From assembly GCA_019694475.1 (NCBI GenBank), contig JAIBBX010000005.1, forward strand, positions 1 through 64,000: 64,000 nt of DNA, given 5' to 3'. Within the stretch, counting starts at the first letter, position 1, and each line of letters opens with the position of its first letter. The position numbers and the translations under genes were made by a program. Below, in pieces: positions 52,937 to 62,694 of this stretch. The stretch comes from Parachlamydiales bacterium (GTDB lineage Bacteria; Chlamydiota; Chlamydiia; Chlamydiales; SM23-39). The notes beneath the pieces were generated by a model. That model made no database searches. It was not told the DNA's origin and saw only the letters and a program-made list of their open reading frames with translations.

Positions 52937-53649
52937 GGCGCTTCCCAATGAAGTTCATTGATCAGCGGCTCCACGGCTGTGAAATATTCGCTGAATCCAC
53001 GTCGGGTGTATCCTTCATAGATTACTGCGCGAAGCTGATCATGTCCAGCTGGAAAAAAGCTTTGCAAAAGTTCTTCAATGCAATGAGGCCCGAGGTCTCG
53101 ATTGAGCCTCTGTTTGTTTTCAATCAGGAAAATCAAGAGATTTTCATCGGAGCGGGTCTCTCTGAGAAAAGGAACAAGGGCTCGGAAATAGGATCGCAAA
53201 TGTTCAAAGAGATGGGAAGTCAACTGCATCAACTGTTCCAGCATTTCTTCCAGAGGATAGCTGGCCGACAGTTTTTTCCAAACCAACATTTTCGATCGGA
53301 AGGTCAGCAGTTCTTTGCGTATCTCTTCCAAAACCGGAAAAAGTTCCGGTTCTTTGATTTGCGATGCCTGAATGAGGATATCGGAATAAAAACAGAGCTT
53401 GTCGATGAATCCGCCTGTCTGAGACATCGGCTCTTCTAGAGAAAAAAGAAGAATTTTTTGCAGCTCTTGATAGAGCGCTTCAACCTCTTTTCGAATATAA
53501 CCCCCTTTCAATGGGGTGGAATGCTGTAGTTTCAGAATGAATGCGAAGCCATCGATAAGGGATGTGAGAATGAATTGAATGCTCAATGACCGGGCAAGGG
53601 GAGGTTCGAGATTCGGAGGGAAAACAGGCCAAGGATTTAGACTGCGCAT
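52912..53649 (-). CDS. hypothetical helical protein, first of the priA unit
   Basis: A protein of 245 residues, probably starting MRSLNPWPVFPPNLEPPL. The reading frame is open much further upstream (to 54024) but that part overlaps sucC on the other strand and has no coding character, so I place the start at 53649; 53694 is an alternative. The rest is mostly alpha-helical, with LEEMLEQLMQLTSHLFEHL. It overlaps the next gene by 25 bases. No family is recognised. Confidence 0.62.
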   Translation of the reverse strand: MRSLNPWPVFPPNLEPPLARSLSIQFILTSLIDGFAFILKLQHSTPLKGGYIRKEVEALYQELQKILLFSLEEPMSQTGGFIDKLCFYSDILIQASQIKEPELFPVLEEIRKELLTFRSKMLVWKKLSASYPLEEMLEQLMQLTSHLFEHLRSYFRALVPFLRETRSDENLLIFLIENKQRLNRDLGPHCIEELLQSFFPAGHDQLRAVIYEGYTRRGFSEYFTAVEPLINELHWEAPCQSQNPL

Positions 53650-53769
53650 AAAAAACCAATGAGATGACCCAATACGGTAGCACAAAATCGGCATTGAGAA
53701 AAGAAAATTGATTGATCGGAAAGGGTATTTCCGTAGATAAGATATTTGAACAAAGATTGAGATGGGTCG

Positions 53770-54948
53770 ATGAACCTTCATGAATATCAGGCCAAAAAAG
53801 TTCTGAAACGATACGGAATTCCGATTCCGGAATTCGGGGTTGCTGCAAGCGTTGAAGAAGCAAAACGGATTGCCGATGAGCTGAATTTGGAAGCAGCTGT
53901 TTTGAAAATCCAAGTGCATGCGGGCGGCAGAGGAAAAGCCGGCGGCGTAAAATTTGCAAAAACGAAGCATGAAATCGCGGAAGTTGCCAAAAAATTGATC
54001 GGCATGAAAATGGTCAACCAGCAAACGGGCCCGGAAGGCGTTGTTGCGAAGAAGGTGCTCATTTCCTCTCCGCTTGATATTGCTAAAGAGTTTTATATCG
54101 GGGCGCTTGTCGACCGAGAGCGGGCAACGCCTATACTGATCGCATCTCCCGAGGGGGGCATGGAGATCGAAGAAGTGGCTGCGAAATCTCCCGAAAAAAT
54201 TTTAAAAATGCCTTTCTCTTTTAATGGCCATTTGAGGCCGTATCAGATCCTTCGGCTGACAAAGTTCATGGGCTGGAGCGGAGATCTGGCCAAAAAAGGG
54301 GCGGCGCTAGCGCAAGGGCTTGCAAAATGCTTTATCGATACGGACGCATCGCTTTTGGAGATCAACCCGCTTGTCCTGACCCCGCAAAATGAGATCGTGG
54401 CGCTCGATGCGAAATTGAGCATCGATGATAACGCGCTCTTTAGGCAATCGGAAATCCTCTCTTTCTATGATCCGAGCCAAGTCTCTCCGCAAGAAGCGGC
54501 GGCGAAAGAATTTGATCTCGCCTACATTGCCATGCACGGCGATATTGGCTGCATGGTCAATGGAGCAGGCCTTGCGATGGCAACGATGGACATCATCCAG
54601 CTTTATGGAGGATCTCCTGCCAACTTCCTCGATGTGGGAGGGGGCGCATCGAAAGAAAAAGTGGCGGAAGGTTTTAGGATCATTTTGAGCGATCCGAAAG
54701 TGAAAGCAATTTTGGTGAATATTTTTGGCGGCATCATGAATTGCGCGACCTTAGCGCAAGGCGTGATTCACGCTTGCCAAGAACAAAAAATTCAAATTCC
54801 GATCGTAGTCCGCATGGAAGGAACGAATGTTGAAGAGGGAAAACGCCTCTTCAAAGAGAGCCATCTCAAAATCACAACGGCAAAAGACTTGAAAGAAGCA
54901 GCAGAACTTGCAGTACAGGCGGTAAAACATGGCCATTCTCGTAAATAA
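53770..54948 (+). CDS. sucC: succinyl-CoA synthetase beta subunit
   Basis: A 392-residue ATP-grasp subunit. [32 protein letters not shown] and [16 protein letters not shown] are diagnostic. With SucD it makes ATP (or GTP) and succinate from succinyl-CoA in the TCA cycle. The ATG at 53770 lacks a strong ribosome binding site. It overlaps sucD by 20 bases. Confidence 0.97.
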   Translation: MNLHEYQAKKVLKRYGIPIPEFGVAASVEEAKRIADELNLEAAVLKIQVHAGGRGKAGGVKFAKTKHEIAEVAKKLIGMKMVNQQTGPEGVVAKKVLISSPLDIAKEFYIGALVDRERATPILIASPEGGMEIEEVAAKSPEKILKMPFSFNGHLRPYQILRLTKFMGWSGDLAKKGAALAQGLAKCFIDTDASLLEINPLVLTPQNEIVALDAKLSIDDNALFRQSEILSFYDPSQVSPQEAAAKEFDLAYIAMHGDIGCMVNGAGLAMATMDIIQLYGGSPANFLDVGGGASKEKVAEGFRIILSDPKVKAILVNIFGGIMNCATLAQGVIHACQEQKIQIPIVVRMEGTNVEEGKRLFKESHLKITTAKDLKEAAELAVQAVKHGHSRK

Positions 54949-55801
54949 AAAGACCAAAGTGATTGTGCAGGGGATTACCGGCCAATCAGGCAAGTTTCAT
55001 GCAGAAGCGTGCAAAGAATACGGAACTCAAATTGTCGGAGGCGTCACTCCAGGCAAAGGGGGGACTGAAATTTTAGGCGTTCCTGTCTTTGATACTGTTT
55101 GGGAAGCGTCAAAACAGCTCCATCCCGATGCGAGCCTTATCTTTGTGCCTGCGCCATATGCTGCGGATGCAATCTTGGAAGCAGAAGATGCGGGCATTCC
55201 TCTCATCGTCTGCATCACTGAAGGGATTCCTGTTCGCGATATGCTCGAAGTGAAGCGGGTGATGAATCAATCGAAATCGCGCCTCATCGGCCCGAACTGC
55301 CCAGGCCTCATTACGCCGGGCGAATGCAAAATTGGAATCATGCCAGGATATATTCACAAAAGAGGAAAAGTAGGAATCGTTTCCCGCTCCGGCACCTTAA
55401 CCTATGAAGCTGTTTGGCAGACAACCCAGCTGGGCCTTGGCCAATCGAGCTGCGTTGGCATCGGCGGCGATCCGCTGAATGGAACAAACTTTGTCGACAT
55501 CTTAAAACTTTTCCAAGAAGACACCGAAACCGAAGCTGTGCTTCTCATCGGCGAAATCGGCGGCGATGCGGAAGAGCAGGCGGCCGATTGGGCCAAATCG
55601 AATTTGACAAAACCGCTTGCCGTTTTCATTGCAGGAGCGACCGCTCCTCCTGGAAAACGGATGGGCCATGCCGGCGCGATCATTTCTGGCGGCAAAGGAA
55701 CAGCTGCGGAAAAATTTGCCGCATTTGAAAGGGCGGGCGCTATCGTTACGAAAAGCCCTGCTGAAATGGGCCATGCAGTTCAAAAGGCGTTGAAGAAATG
55801 A
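54929..55801 (+). CDS. sucD: succinyl-CoA synthetase alpha subunit
   Basis: A 290-residue subunit with the CoA-binding fold at the N-terminus ([14 protein letters not shown]) and [14 protein letters not shown] holding the phosphorylated histidine near residue 250. Paired with sucC by overlapping start. Its stop overlaps the next gene (ATGA). Confidence 0.97.
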   Translation: MAILVNKKTKVIVQGITGQSGKFHAEACKEYGTQIVGGVTPGKGGTEILGVPVFDTVWEASKQLHPDASLIFVPAPYAADAILEAEDAGIPLIVCITEGIPVRDMLEVKRVMNQSKSRLIGPNCPGLITPGECKIGIMPGYIHKRGKVGIVSRSGTLTYEAVWQTTQLGLGQSSCVGIGGDPLNGTNFVDILKLFQEDTETEAVLLIGEIGGDAEEQAADWAKSNLTKPLAVFIAGATAPPGKRMGHAGAIISGGKGTAAEKFAAFERAGAIVTKSPAEMGHAVQKALKK

Positions 55802-56934
55802 TCGTCATACCCGGACCCATTCCTGTCATTATACACCCCTTCTTCTGGGTTTTTGCCTTCATCATCGGCTGGCTGATGGGCCAATCGCTCGTGGGCGCTC
55901 TCGTTTGGGTGGGGATAATTTTTGTTTCGGTGCTTTTTCACGAATTTGGACATGCTTTGACAGCTGTTCTATTCAAACAAAAAGCGCGCATCCAGCTCAT
56001 CGCAATGGGCGGGCTCACTTCCTTCGATGGACCGAAACTCAAATTTTGGCAGCAGTTCCTCATCACGTTCAACGGACCGCTCTTCGGATTTTTTCTGTTT
56101 CTAATTGCCACCGCGTTATTGAAACTTCCGTTCCCAGCCCTCTTTCTCCAAATTCTGAAAATGACGCAATATGCGAACCTCTTTTGGACGATTGTGAATC
56201 TTCTTCCTGTCTTGCCGCTCGACGGCGGCCAGCTTCTTCGGATCGTGCTCGAAGCAGCTTTTGGAGTGCAAGGATTTAAAGCATCATTGCTGATAGGGGC
56301 GATTTTATCAGGACTCTTTTCATTATATTTCTTTTTAGTGCAAGCTTACTTGGTGGGCGCATTTTTCTTTCTCTTTGCTTTCCAAAGTTTTGAATCTTGG
56401 CGCAGGAGCCGATTTGCGAACCGAAGCGATCGGGAAGATGAGAATAAACAGCTGATGATCCAGGCGGAAGAGGCGCTCAATGCGGGGAATCGCACTGAAG
56501 CAAAACGGCTTTTAGAAGAAGTAAGGCAAAAGGCAAGCGGCGGCATGCTTGCGCACGCAGCGCAGCAGTACTTGGCTTATCTTGATTATAAAGAGGGGAA
56601 AAAGCGGGACGCCTATGATTTATTGCTCCCGATCAAAGACCATTTAGCCGATGACGCTCTTTGCATTTTGCATGAGCTTGCCGCGATGGAAAAAAATTAT
56701 CCGCTTGTCATTGAGCTGTCAGCTAAATGCTATCAGATCGATCCAACCCAAAAAATGGCAATCGATAATGCGCGCGCTTTTGCGCATGAGGGGAATGGGA
56801 TGCATGCTGGCGGATGGCTTCAAACCGCATGGCAATATGGGACATTTAGTGTGTCTCAGGTAATTGAAGAGGAAGTTTTTAAAGGGGTTCGAGATGACCC
56901 GGAATTTAAACAATTTTTGGAAACATTGAAATGA
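55798..56934 (+). CDS. M50 site-2 protease-like membrane protease with TPR-like tail
   Basis: A 378-residue protein. The zinc motif HEFGH lies at about 50-54 within a membrane helix and the second site is [12 protein letters not shown] (about 137-148), as in rhomboid-unlike intramembrane M50 proteases (SpoIVFB type). Five to six helices span about 1-200. The C-terminal half (about 218-378) is helical and TPR-like. It may cut a membrane-bound regulator. Coupled by overlaps to sucD and to the lipoprotein gene. Confidence 0.85.
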   Translation: MIVIPGPIPVIIHPFFWVFAFIIGWLMGQSLVGALVWVGIIFVSVLFHEFGHALTAVLFKQKARIQLIAMGGLTSFDGPKLKFWQQFLITFNGPLFGFFLFLIATALLKLPFPALFLQILKMTQYANLFWTIVNLLPVLPLDGGQLLRIVLEAAFGVQGFKASLLIGAILSGLFSLYFFLVQAYLVGAFFFLFAFQSFESWRRSRFANRSDREDENKQLMIQAEEALNAGNRTEAKRLLEEVRQKASGGMLAHAAQQYLAYLDYKEGKKRDAYDLLLPIKDHLADDALCILHELAAMEKNYPLVIELSAKCYQIDPTQKMAIDNARAFAHEGNGMHAGGWLQTAWQYGTFSVSQVIEEEVFKGVRDDPEFKQFLETLK

Positions 56935-57344
56935 GATACACGTTGATTCCTGTGCTTTCCGTTTTATCAGCCTGCATTGGAGGAGGGGGAGAGCAGCTCC
57001 TTGTGCAAGGCCCTAACGCTAAAAAACAGCGGCAAAAAATTTCCAATTTGCAGAAGAAGTTGGAAGTAGCGTCAAAAGAGAAAGAAAAAGCAGAGACCGA
57101 AGTGGAGCGGCTGCAAAGAGAAATCGATGAGGCAAAGCTGGCCTTGATCCGCAGGCAAGTCGACGACTATGAAAGTCGGAAAGACAAACGCTCTGCTCTT
57201 TTCATGGAAGAAAGAGAAGCACTTTATCGTCTGATCCAATCGGGAGATTCGGCAAAAGCTTTTGAGGCGCAAGTAGAGCTCGACCGAATCTTAAGAATCA
57301 TTACAGAACTTAGCGACGAGGATAAGAACCTATATGTCGAGTGA
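56931..57344 (+). CDS. predicted coiled-coil lipoprotein
   Basis: A 137-residue protein. VLSVLSAC gives a lipobox with C15, so it should be lipidated. Residues about 30-80 are a coiled coil. Nothing more specific is recognised. It overlaps the protease gene by four bases and the MFS gene by 11, so is in one operon. Confidence 0.7.
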   Translation: MRYTLIPVLSVLSACIGGGGEQLLVQGPNAKKQRQKISNLQKKLEVASKEKEKAETEVERLQREIDEAKLALIRRQVDDYESRKDKRSALFMEEREALYRLIQSGDSAKAFEAQVELDRILRIITELSDEDKNLYVE

Positions 57345-58515
57345 AATTGTTAAATTCCCAAAGGTCATCATCCTGCTTTGCGTCTGCACTTTTGCAAACT
57401 TCATGGCGATCCTTTTTACCCCATCATTGCCGCTGCTTGCTGGCGATTTTGGTATACAGCCGTCAGAGGCATCGCTTACGATGTCGATCTTTCTGATCGG
57501 ATACGCCCTTGGACAGCTTCCTTACGGCCCTCTTTCCAATCGATTTGGGCGCAAAGGGGCTCTGACTATCGGATTCATCATCGCCCTTTTCGGCACACTC
57601 ATCGCTTTATTTGCCACAAGTTTTTGGGCTCTTTGCGTTGGCCGGTTTCTCCAAGCCATCGGATCTAGTGCTGGGCTCAAAGTTGCTTTTACAATGGTCG
57701 CCGACTCGCATGCGGGGGTTGCAGCGACTAAAGCGATTGCCATATTTTCCCTTGCCTTTGGTTTTTCTCCTGGGATTGCGCAAGCAATCGGCGGGTTCAT
57801 GACAATCATCGGGGGATGGAAGGCCTGTTTTCTTCTTCTTGCAGTATATGCGGTTGTCGTTTGGATCTTGACGCAGTTTCTTCCCGAAACCTCCCGAGAG
57901 ATACACAAAGACGCCCTGCAGTGGAAAAAGATTGGGGATGGCTACATGCGCCAATTTAAAGATCCCTATATCGTTCTCCATGCCCTGATGGCAGGACTTG
58001 CAACGACCGCGATGTATATTTTTGTGACTATTTCTCCTTATGTGGCTCAATCAGTGATTGGGCTTTCTCCTGAAGTGTTTGGTCTTTGGGCGCTCGTGCC
58101 TTCGTTCGGTCTTGTCACTGGCGGGCTCATCATGCGCCGACTCAGTCATAAAAATCCGCGGATCATGATGCTCTCAGGAATATTAATTTTTCTCATTTCG
58201 ATGCTGATACTCTCTTTGTGCTTTGTGAATTCCATCATTACGGTTTGGAGTTTATTTATTCCTGCTTACTTTCTCTACATTGGCGGCAATGTGATCTGGT
58301 CGAATGCCTTATCGCACGGTCTTAACGAAGCTGTGGACAAATCGAATGCTTCGGCTGTGATGCAGTTCATCAATATGGGCTCTGCAACGGTTGGAGTATT
58401 TCTTGTTCAAACAGCATTGCCAACCGACCGGCTGCTGCTGCCTGCGGCATTTGGCGTGATAGTCGTGCTGCTTTTCGCTGTTTGGCTAAAACTCAAAGCC
58501 CACCATCCCAAATAG
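57334..58515 (+). CDS. MFS transporter, Bcr/CflA-type
   Basis: A 393-residue protein with 12 predicted helices. LGQLPYGPLSNRFGRKGAL matches the loop 2-3 motif A of Bcr/CflA drug exporters, with a second half-repeat from about residue 200. Substrate is unknown. It ends before a hairpin at 58519-58569, which closes the operon. Confidence 0.88.
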   Translation: MSSEIVKFPKVIILLCVCTFANFMAILFTPSLPLLAGDFGIQPSEASLTMSIFLIGYALGQLPYGPLSNRFGRKGALTIGFIIALFGTLIALFATSFWALCVGRFLQAIGSSAGLKVAFTMVADSHAGVAATKAIAIFSLAFGFSPGIAQAIGGFMTIIGGWKACFLLLAVYAVVVWILTQFLPETSREIHKDALQWKKIGDGYMRQFKDPYIVLHALMAGLATTAMYIFVTISPYVAQSVIGLSPEVFGLWALVPSFGLVTGGLIMRRLSHKNPRIMMLSGILIFLISMLILSLCFVNSIITVWSLFIPAYFLYIGGNVIWSNALSHGLNEAVDKSNASAVMQFINMGSATVGVFLVQTALPTDRLLLPAAFGVIVVLLFAVWLKLKAHHPK

Positions 58516-58518
58516 AAA

Positions 58519-58569
58519 AACAGGATAATTCCTTCGCGAAAGCGAAGGGATTATCCTGCCCATCCTGTT
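58519..58569. terminator. hairpin of the AACAGGATA repeat family after the MFS gene
   Basis: The arms 58521-58537 and 58542-58558 pair over 17 bases with one mismatch around a GAAA tetraloop; ATCCTGTT at 58562-58569 repeats the outer sequence. A run of A/T follows. It resembles the element at 62636-62694, so both a terminator and a dispersed repeat are likely. Confidence 0.75.
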
Positions 58570-58631
58570 AAAAATTTTAATTGTCACCAATTTTATTTGA
58601 GCGTTTTGATTTAGATGTTTATTGTTTGTGA

Positions 58632-58640
58632 TGTTATAAT
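58632..58640 (+). promoter_or_regulatory. extended -10 promoter TGTTATAAT, effector candidate 3
   Basis: TGTTATAAT lies 29 bases before the ATG at 58670. A weak TTAGAT at 58611 is the best -35 (18-base spacer). Here the leader is about 20 bases and contains AGAGGG as ribosome binding site. Confidence 0.6.
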
Positions 58641-58669
58641 TCAGTTAATTTTAGTTAGAGGGTGTATTA

Positions 58670-61411
58670 ATGAATGCCTTGCAGCCATATAATCCTAATG
58701 AACAGATTCCAAAAGCGGTCTCATCGGAAACCTATACATGTCAATTTGACCGTTTAATCAGTCCTATTTTGGATCGGGTCTCAAGGATGAATGTAGATAG
58801 AAGGCTCATTATCTCTGATGATTACAACCAAAATGTTTCTTTGTCTGGGCGGGATATTCAAGCCTTATTGATGAGAGTTAGAGAAGCCATCCCAGAAATA
58901 GTGGCCCTGTCGCCGGATGAGAGGCCGTTTCATGAAATTCAGGCGAATCTTGATGGTAAAAAATTTACCGTTCTTGCTGGCGCAATTCCAAAACAATTGA
59001 AAAATCTTTATCAGCAATTTGAAATCGATCAAAATGCCCTCGAAAGCGCGATTGATGGCGATTATGCTGATATTTCGATGGCGGCTGTCCAGGAATATTC
59101 TAGAGCTCGACCCGAAAAAAGGGAATGGTATTCGAAACAGCTAAACGCCCTGGTTTTTGATCCGGGAAATCCTGAAAAAGGGAAAAAATACGTATACTCT
59201 CTCTACTCAATTCGGGAAGCTTTGAATCGCGACTTTCCGAAATGGGATAGGCTTCTTATGAAGTTGGAAGGCTTTGTTGAAAAAGATCGATTTGTCAAAC
59301 ACGCTTATTATACTCTGAACGCTCTGCATCAAAATTTCGGAAGCGATGAGGATATTCGAGCTCAATATGCTTTCATTCTTCAGAATTTAAGAGAGGCTTT
59401 GCGATTAGTTCCAACAACTGATCTAAATGTCCCTGAAATCAGTCAGGCTTTCAGACTTCTTTGCCACATGTGCCATGCGAAATTTACGATGGTGCATATG
59501 TACCCTTGGCTGGAGGACATGGTATCTAAAGCTCTTAGGGCGCCGCAGCTGCAAGGTCCGTATGAATTCCCTGAATTTAGCCTAAAAGCTTTTGCGGAAG
59601 ATCTTCATAATGCAAATGAGAGATTGCACAAAGTTCCCCCAGATTATCAGCAGCAATACATCGCCATGCAGCTCAAAAAATTGCAAGGGACGCTTGGCTG
59701 CGGATTTGATCCAAATGGAGATTCAAACACTCCTTGGGTTCATTCAGTTCAAACATCGAAAGGGAAGAAGCTTTGCACCGTATTGCGGCATGGAACCCCC
59801 ACGATGGATCCATCTGTTTTAGGCGCTGCAGTACGTTTGATTTCTGCTGCACGCAGTACCGATGTGATTCCTGAGTATAGAGCCCATTTGGCAGCTTATC
59901 CAATGAAACAGACCCTTTATGTGAATCACCAAGGTTTAGCGGATCCTAGCTCTTGGCTTTTCCCTGCCATGCGCGCTGAAGTAGACCGATCTTTGGCGAT
60001 CCAGTCTTTGGAAAAAGATTATAAGAATTTTCACTTCTTATCTTTACCTATGGATGGTCCAATCTGGAAAGTGCAAAACCATGATATTAATGCCCTAAAG
60101 GGACTGCTATTCAAATCTTTCCTCAGTCAAAGAGATGGGTTTGCCTTCCCGTCCATCTTCGGTAAAGAATTAGATGTTCTTGAAAAGGATTTGAATTCGA
60201 TTTTGGATCGCGTCCATCGTCTTTATTTCAAAGGCGAGCCTATCATCAAAACTGAAGACAAAAAAGCATTCATCATGCTCTTTTATTCCGAAGTCAAAGA
60301 CTATTTCAAGGCCAAATTGGAAATCGATTTCATCGTTTCTGCTTGCAAAGACAATAAAGATCGCGGGAACGCAAGCACCAATGTAGACATGATGAAAAAT
60401 CTAGTGATCCTTGGTCAAGAAAACGATCCTGTCCGCTTGAGAGAAGCGTTTATTTCTGTGCTTGCTCCATTCGTCATTAAGAATGAGGCGATTTTGACAG
60501 ATCGCTTGAATCTACTCCTCAACGTGGTCAATGTTCTTGCCGGATTAAGTCCTGCGGAAAAAGAAGCCATCCAAAAGGAATCGACGAATGGGTACGGACT
60601 TGTTGCTCAGGAAATCCCCAAAGAACAATCGAGCTGGAGCCAGATGGTAGGGCCTAGGCAGTTTATCCGTCTTGTAGACAACATGAAAGCGCTGAGGGAG
60701 AAAAGAGTCATTGTAGATCAGGCTTTTCAAGCCAAGTTAGGATCTGATTACCTGAAAAACGGATCGTGGGATTTGCCAAGATTGCGTGTCCAAATTGAAA
60801 AAGATCTCCCGAGGACCGACATTCGAATCGATGGAGCGCGAATGTCCAGCTTTGAAGAAATATGTTTGCGGATAGGGATAGATCACACAATTTTTAATAA
60901 ACCTATTGAAGATCTAGCTTTGAGCAAGCCTCAAAGGGAAGCGTTATTATTTATGTCCATGCTGCATCAAGGAACCGCGCTTGAGATGATTAAGGATGCG
61001 GCTTTGTATTTAAATGGAAACCATGCGGATTTAGTTGTTTCGCAAAGAAGAGTAACTCCAGAGCGTGCTAGGGTTTTAGAAATCATTTCAGAGGCTAGGA
61101 AAAATGAACAAATCGCTTTTGAAGTTGCACAGAAATCGAAAGAGGAATTCAGGGGCAAGATTGAAAAATATTTAAGGTCTGCGGTTCAAATGGGATTCTT
61201 GCCCGAAAGGTTCCTTCCTGAAGGTAATTTTCCGTATGTGCCGGTTTATCCAACTCGGATTCTTGCAACGACAGTAGGCGCTTTGAAGCTAGAGGCCTAT
61301 CAAGAGGCCGAATTAAGACATCCAGAAGCTCCTTCAGACTACCTGATCGATGTCTCCATGACTACAGAAGCGGGCCGTTCAGCGAAGATCGCTTGGGAAT
61401 TCATTCAGTAA
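58670..61411 (+). CDS. putative large effector with CX5R motif
   Basis: A 913-residue protein of unknown family, soluble and largely helical, with no signal peptide. SACKDNKDRGN gives C559-x5-R565 with D564, very similar to the CKSxKDRT loop of SopB/IpgD and 4-phosphatases but with glycine after arginine. Upstream, LRHGTPTMDPS and YVNHQGLADPSSW (about 365-425) may form part of a substrate pocket. It shares the loop and the promoter nonamer with the genes at 34326 and 36102, so the three probably form a co-regulated family. A host-directed inositide phosphatase is the hypothesis; the rest is uncharacterised. Confidence 0.62.
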   Translation: MNALQPYNPNEQIPKAVSSETYTCQFDRLISPILDRVSRMNVDRRLIISDDYNQNVSLSGRDIQALLMRVREAIPEIVALSPDERPFHEIQANLDGKKFTVLAGAIPKQLKNLYQQFEIDQNALESAIDGDYADISMAAVQEYSRARPEKREWYSKQLNALVFDPGNPEKGKKYVYSLYSIREALNRDFPKWDRLLMKLEGFVEKDRFVKHAYYTLNALHQNFGSDEDIRAQYAFILQNLREALRLVPTTDLNVPEISQAFRLLCHMCHAKFTMVHMYPWLEDMVSKALRAPQLQGPYEFPEFSLKAFAEDLHNANERLHKVPPDYQQQYIAMQLKKLQGTLGCGFDPNGDSNTPWVHSVQTSKGKKLCTVLRHGTPTMDPSVLGAAVRLISAARSTDVIPEYRAHLAAYPMKQTLYVNHQGLADPSSWLFPAMRAEVDRSLAIQSLEKDYKNFHFLSLPMDGPIWKVQNHDINALKGLLFKSFLSQRDGFAFPSIFGKELDVLEKDLNSILDRVHRLYFKGEPIIKTEDKKAFIMLFYSEVKDYFKAKLEIDFIVSACKDNKDRGNASTNVDMMKNLVILGQENDPVRLREAFISVLAPFVIKNEAILTDRLNLLLNVVNVLAGLSPAEKEAIQKESTNGYGLVAQEIPKEQSSWSQMVGPRQFIRLVDNMKALREKRVIVDQAFQAKLGSDYLKNGSWDLPRLRVQIEKDLPRTDIRIDGARMSSFEEICLRIGIDHTIFNKPIEDLALSKPQREALLFMSMLHQGTALEMIKDAALYLNGNHADLVVSQRRVTPERARVLEIISEARKNEQIAFEVAQKSKEEFRGKIEKYLRSAVQMGFLPERFLPEGNFPYVPVYPTRILATTVGALKLEAYQEAELRHPEAPSDYLIDVSMTTEAGRSAKIAWEFIQ

Positions 61412-62234
61412 TCAAACGCACTTGTTTAATGTATTTCTTAGAGAAGTTCGGGAGATAAGGGTTGCTCAAACATAAGCGGTTGAGATCTGCTGGGCTGAGG
61501 ATCCTATATCCATGTAGTTCTGCCAAGGTCGACTGAACGAACTGAATCAGATCCTCATCATTCTGGTAAGGATAGATAAGAGACCATTTGTAGACAAACT
61601 CTGCAAGATCTTCTTTCAGCGGCTCTGGTTTCGGTGATTTCTGTTTTACAATCCGCTCAAAAATTTGAGAAATATGATCTAACCCCTTCTTGATTCGATC
61701 TGCATCCATCCGTTTGATTTGGACCGGCATTTCGGCCGATGTTGTTTCTGTAAAGGGACAAAAATATTCAGCTGCAGGGACAGCAAGATCTCCCATTTTC
61801 ACAAATACGTTCACATCAAGAAATTCTTGGCTTTCATCTGCTTGGGTGAAATAATCTAAAGGAAGGAATGTATAGGGATTGACCCTTCCGGTTTGATAAG
61901 CAAGGATTGGTGCTGAATCGAGGCTTGTTTTGTCTTTAGGCCGGGAAAAAATTCTCCCGTTTATCTGGCATTCTGTATCTCCAAAAGACCCTTTTCTGTC
62001 TTTTCTTGCTAAAACTTTTTCCGCAACCGCTTGAATCCCGCTGCATGAATCCCAGGATAAAGTTGTATACGTATAAGACTTCGTTTTATCCAGATCTCTT
62101 CGCTTATATCCTTGAGCAAACTGGTCAAGAAAAGCAGGTAAGCTGTGATCCGTTGTATCGCTTTTGAGATATGCGACTGCTTCCTGAAGCGATTCATTTC
62201 CTGATGAAAATCCTTTGCGTTCTACAAGATTCAT
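61401..62234 (-). CDS. hypothetical protein, possible degenerate Fic-like segment
   Basis: A 277-residue hydrophilic protein without signal or membrane segment. The ATG at 62234 has AAGGAGG upstream; an earlier ATG at 62276 has no ribosome binding site. Near the C-terminus, EFVYKWSLIYPYQNDED resembles the layout of a Fic active-site helix (HPFxDGNGR) with the catalytic histidine and the GNGR missing; this may be coincidence. It converges on and overlaps the large effector candidate by 11 bases, and is divergent from the small gene at 62340. Confidence 0.6.
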   Translation of the reverse strand: MNLVERKGFSSGNESLQEAVAYLKSDTTDHSLPAFLDQFAQGYKRRDLDKTKSYTYTTLSWDSCSGIQAVAEKVLARKDRKGSFGDTECQINGRIFSRPKDKTSLDSAPILAYQTGRVNPYTFLPLDYFTQADESQEFLDVNVFVKMGDLAVPAAEYFCPFTETTSAEMPVQIKRMDADRIKKGLDHISQIFERIVKQKSPKPEPLKEDLAEFVYKWSLIYPYQNDEDLIQFVQSTLAELHGYRILSPADLNRLCLSNPYLPNFSKKYIKQVRLITE

Positions 62235-62339
62235 AGAGGCCTCCTTGAAGCCAAGAAGAATAGTCGTTCTTCTCATTTACCAATAGAAAAAAAATCCCTG
62301 ATTCATTAGTCTCTTTGTCCTTTTAAATTGGAGTGAAAT

Positions 62340-62630
62340 ATGACAAGTAAAGTTCAATCTGACTCAGTTGTAGCAATTTTTGATGCAAATCAGGTTGTGA
62401 CAATTCGAATGGGTTTAGGGGAGAATGTAGAAGATGCTCTCAATAGGTCTGGGTTTTCTCTAGTGGCTCCAGATACGAGCTTGGAAATGCCCATTTTGCA
62501 TGAATATGTACCAAGATCGATCTTCACGGATGTAGATCAGAAAATCAAACAAATGATTCAGCAGGCAACTTTTGCAAATCTAAGAGGACAGCCAGGAATC
62601 TCTTTTCTGAATAGAATTCATTTCACATAA
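62340..62630 (+). CDS. small hypothetical protein
   Basis: A 96-residue protein of unknown function, without membrane segment. GGAG precedes the ATG. Divergent from the gene at 62234, with the intergenic 62235-62339 as a shared control region in which I see no clear promoter. It ends directly before the AACAGGATA hairpin. Confidence 0.6.
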   Translation: MTSKVQSDSVVAIFDANQVVTIRMGLGENVEDALNRSGFSLVAPDTSLEMPILHEYVPRSIFTDVDQKIKQMIQQATFANLRGQPGISFLNRIHFT

Positions 62631-62635
62631 GAAAA

Positions 62636-62694
62636 AACAGGATAGACAGGATAACCCTTCGCGGCCCGCGAAGGGTTATCCTGTCTATCCTGTT
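62636..62694. terminator. 29-bp perfect inverted repeat, AACAGGATA family
   Basis: Arms 62636-62664 and 62666-62694 are perfectly complementary over 29 bases with a single central base. It lies between converging genes, and its right arm contains the stop and last codons of the cyclase-like gene. It probably works as a bidirectional terminator and belongs to the same repeat family as 58519-58569. Confidence 0.85.

Noticed and set aside
52912..54024. A long open frame that would extend the minus-strand hypothetical to 370 residues
   Set aside because: The first about 85 residues are antisense to sucC and look non-coding; the start at 53649 gives a sensible protein.
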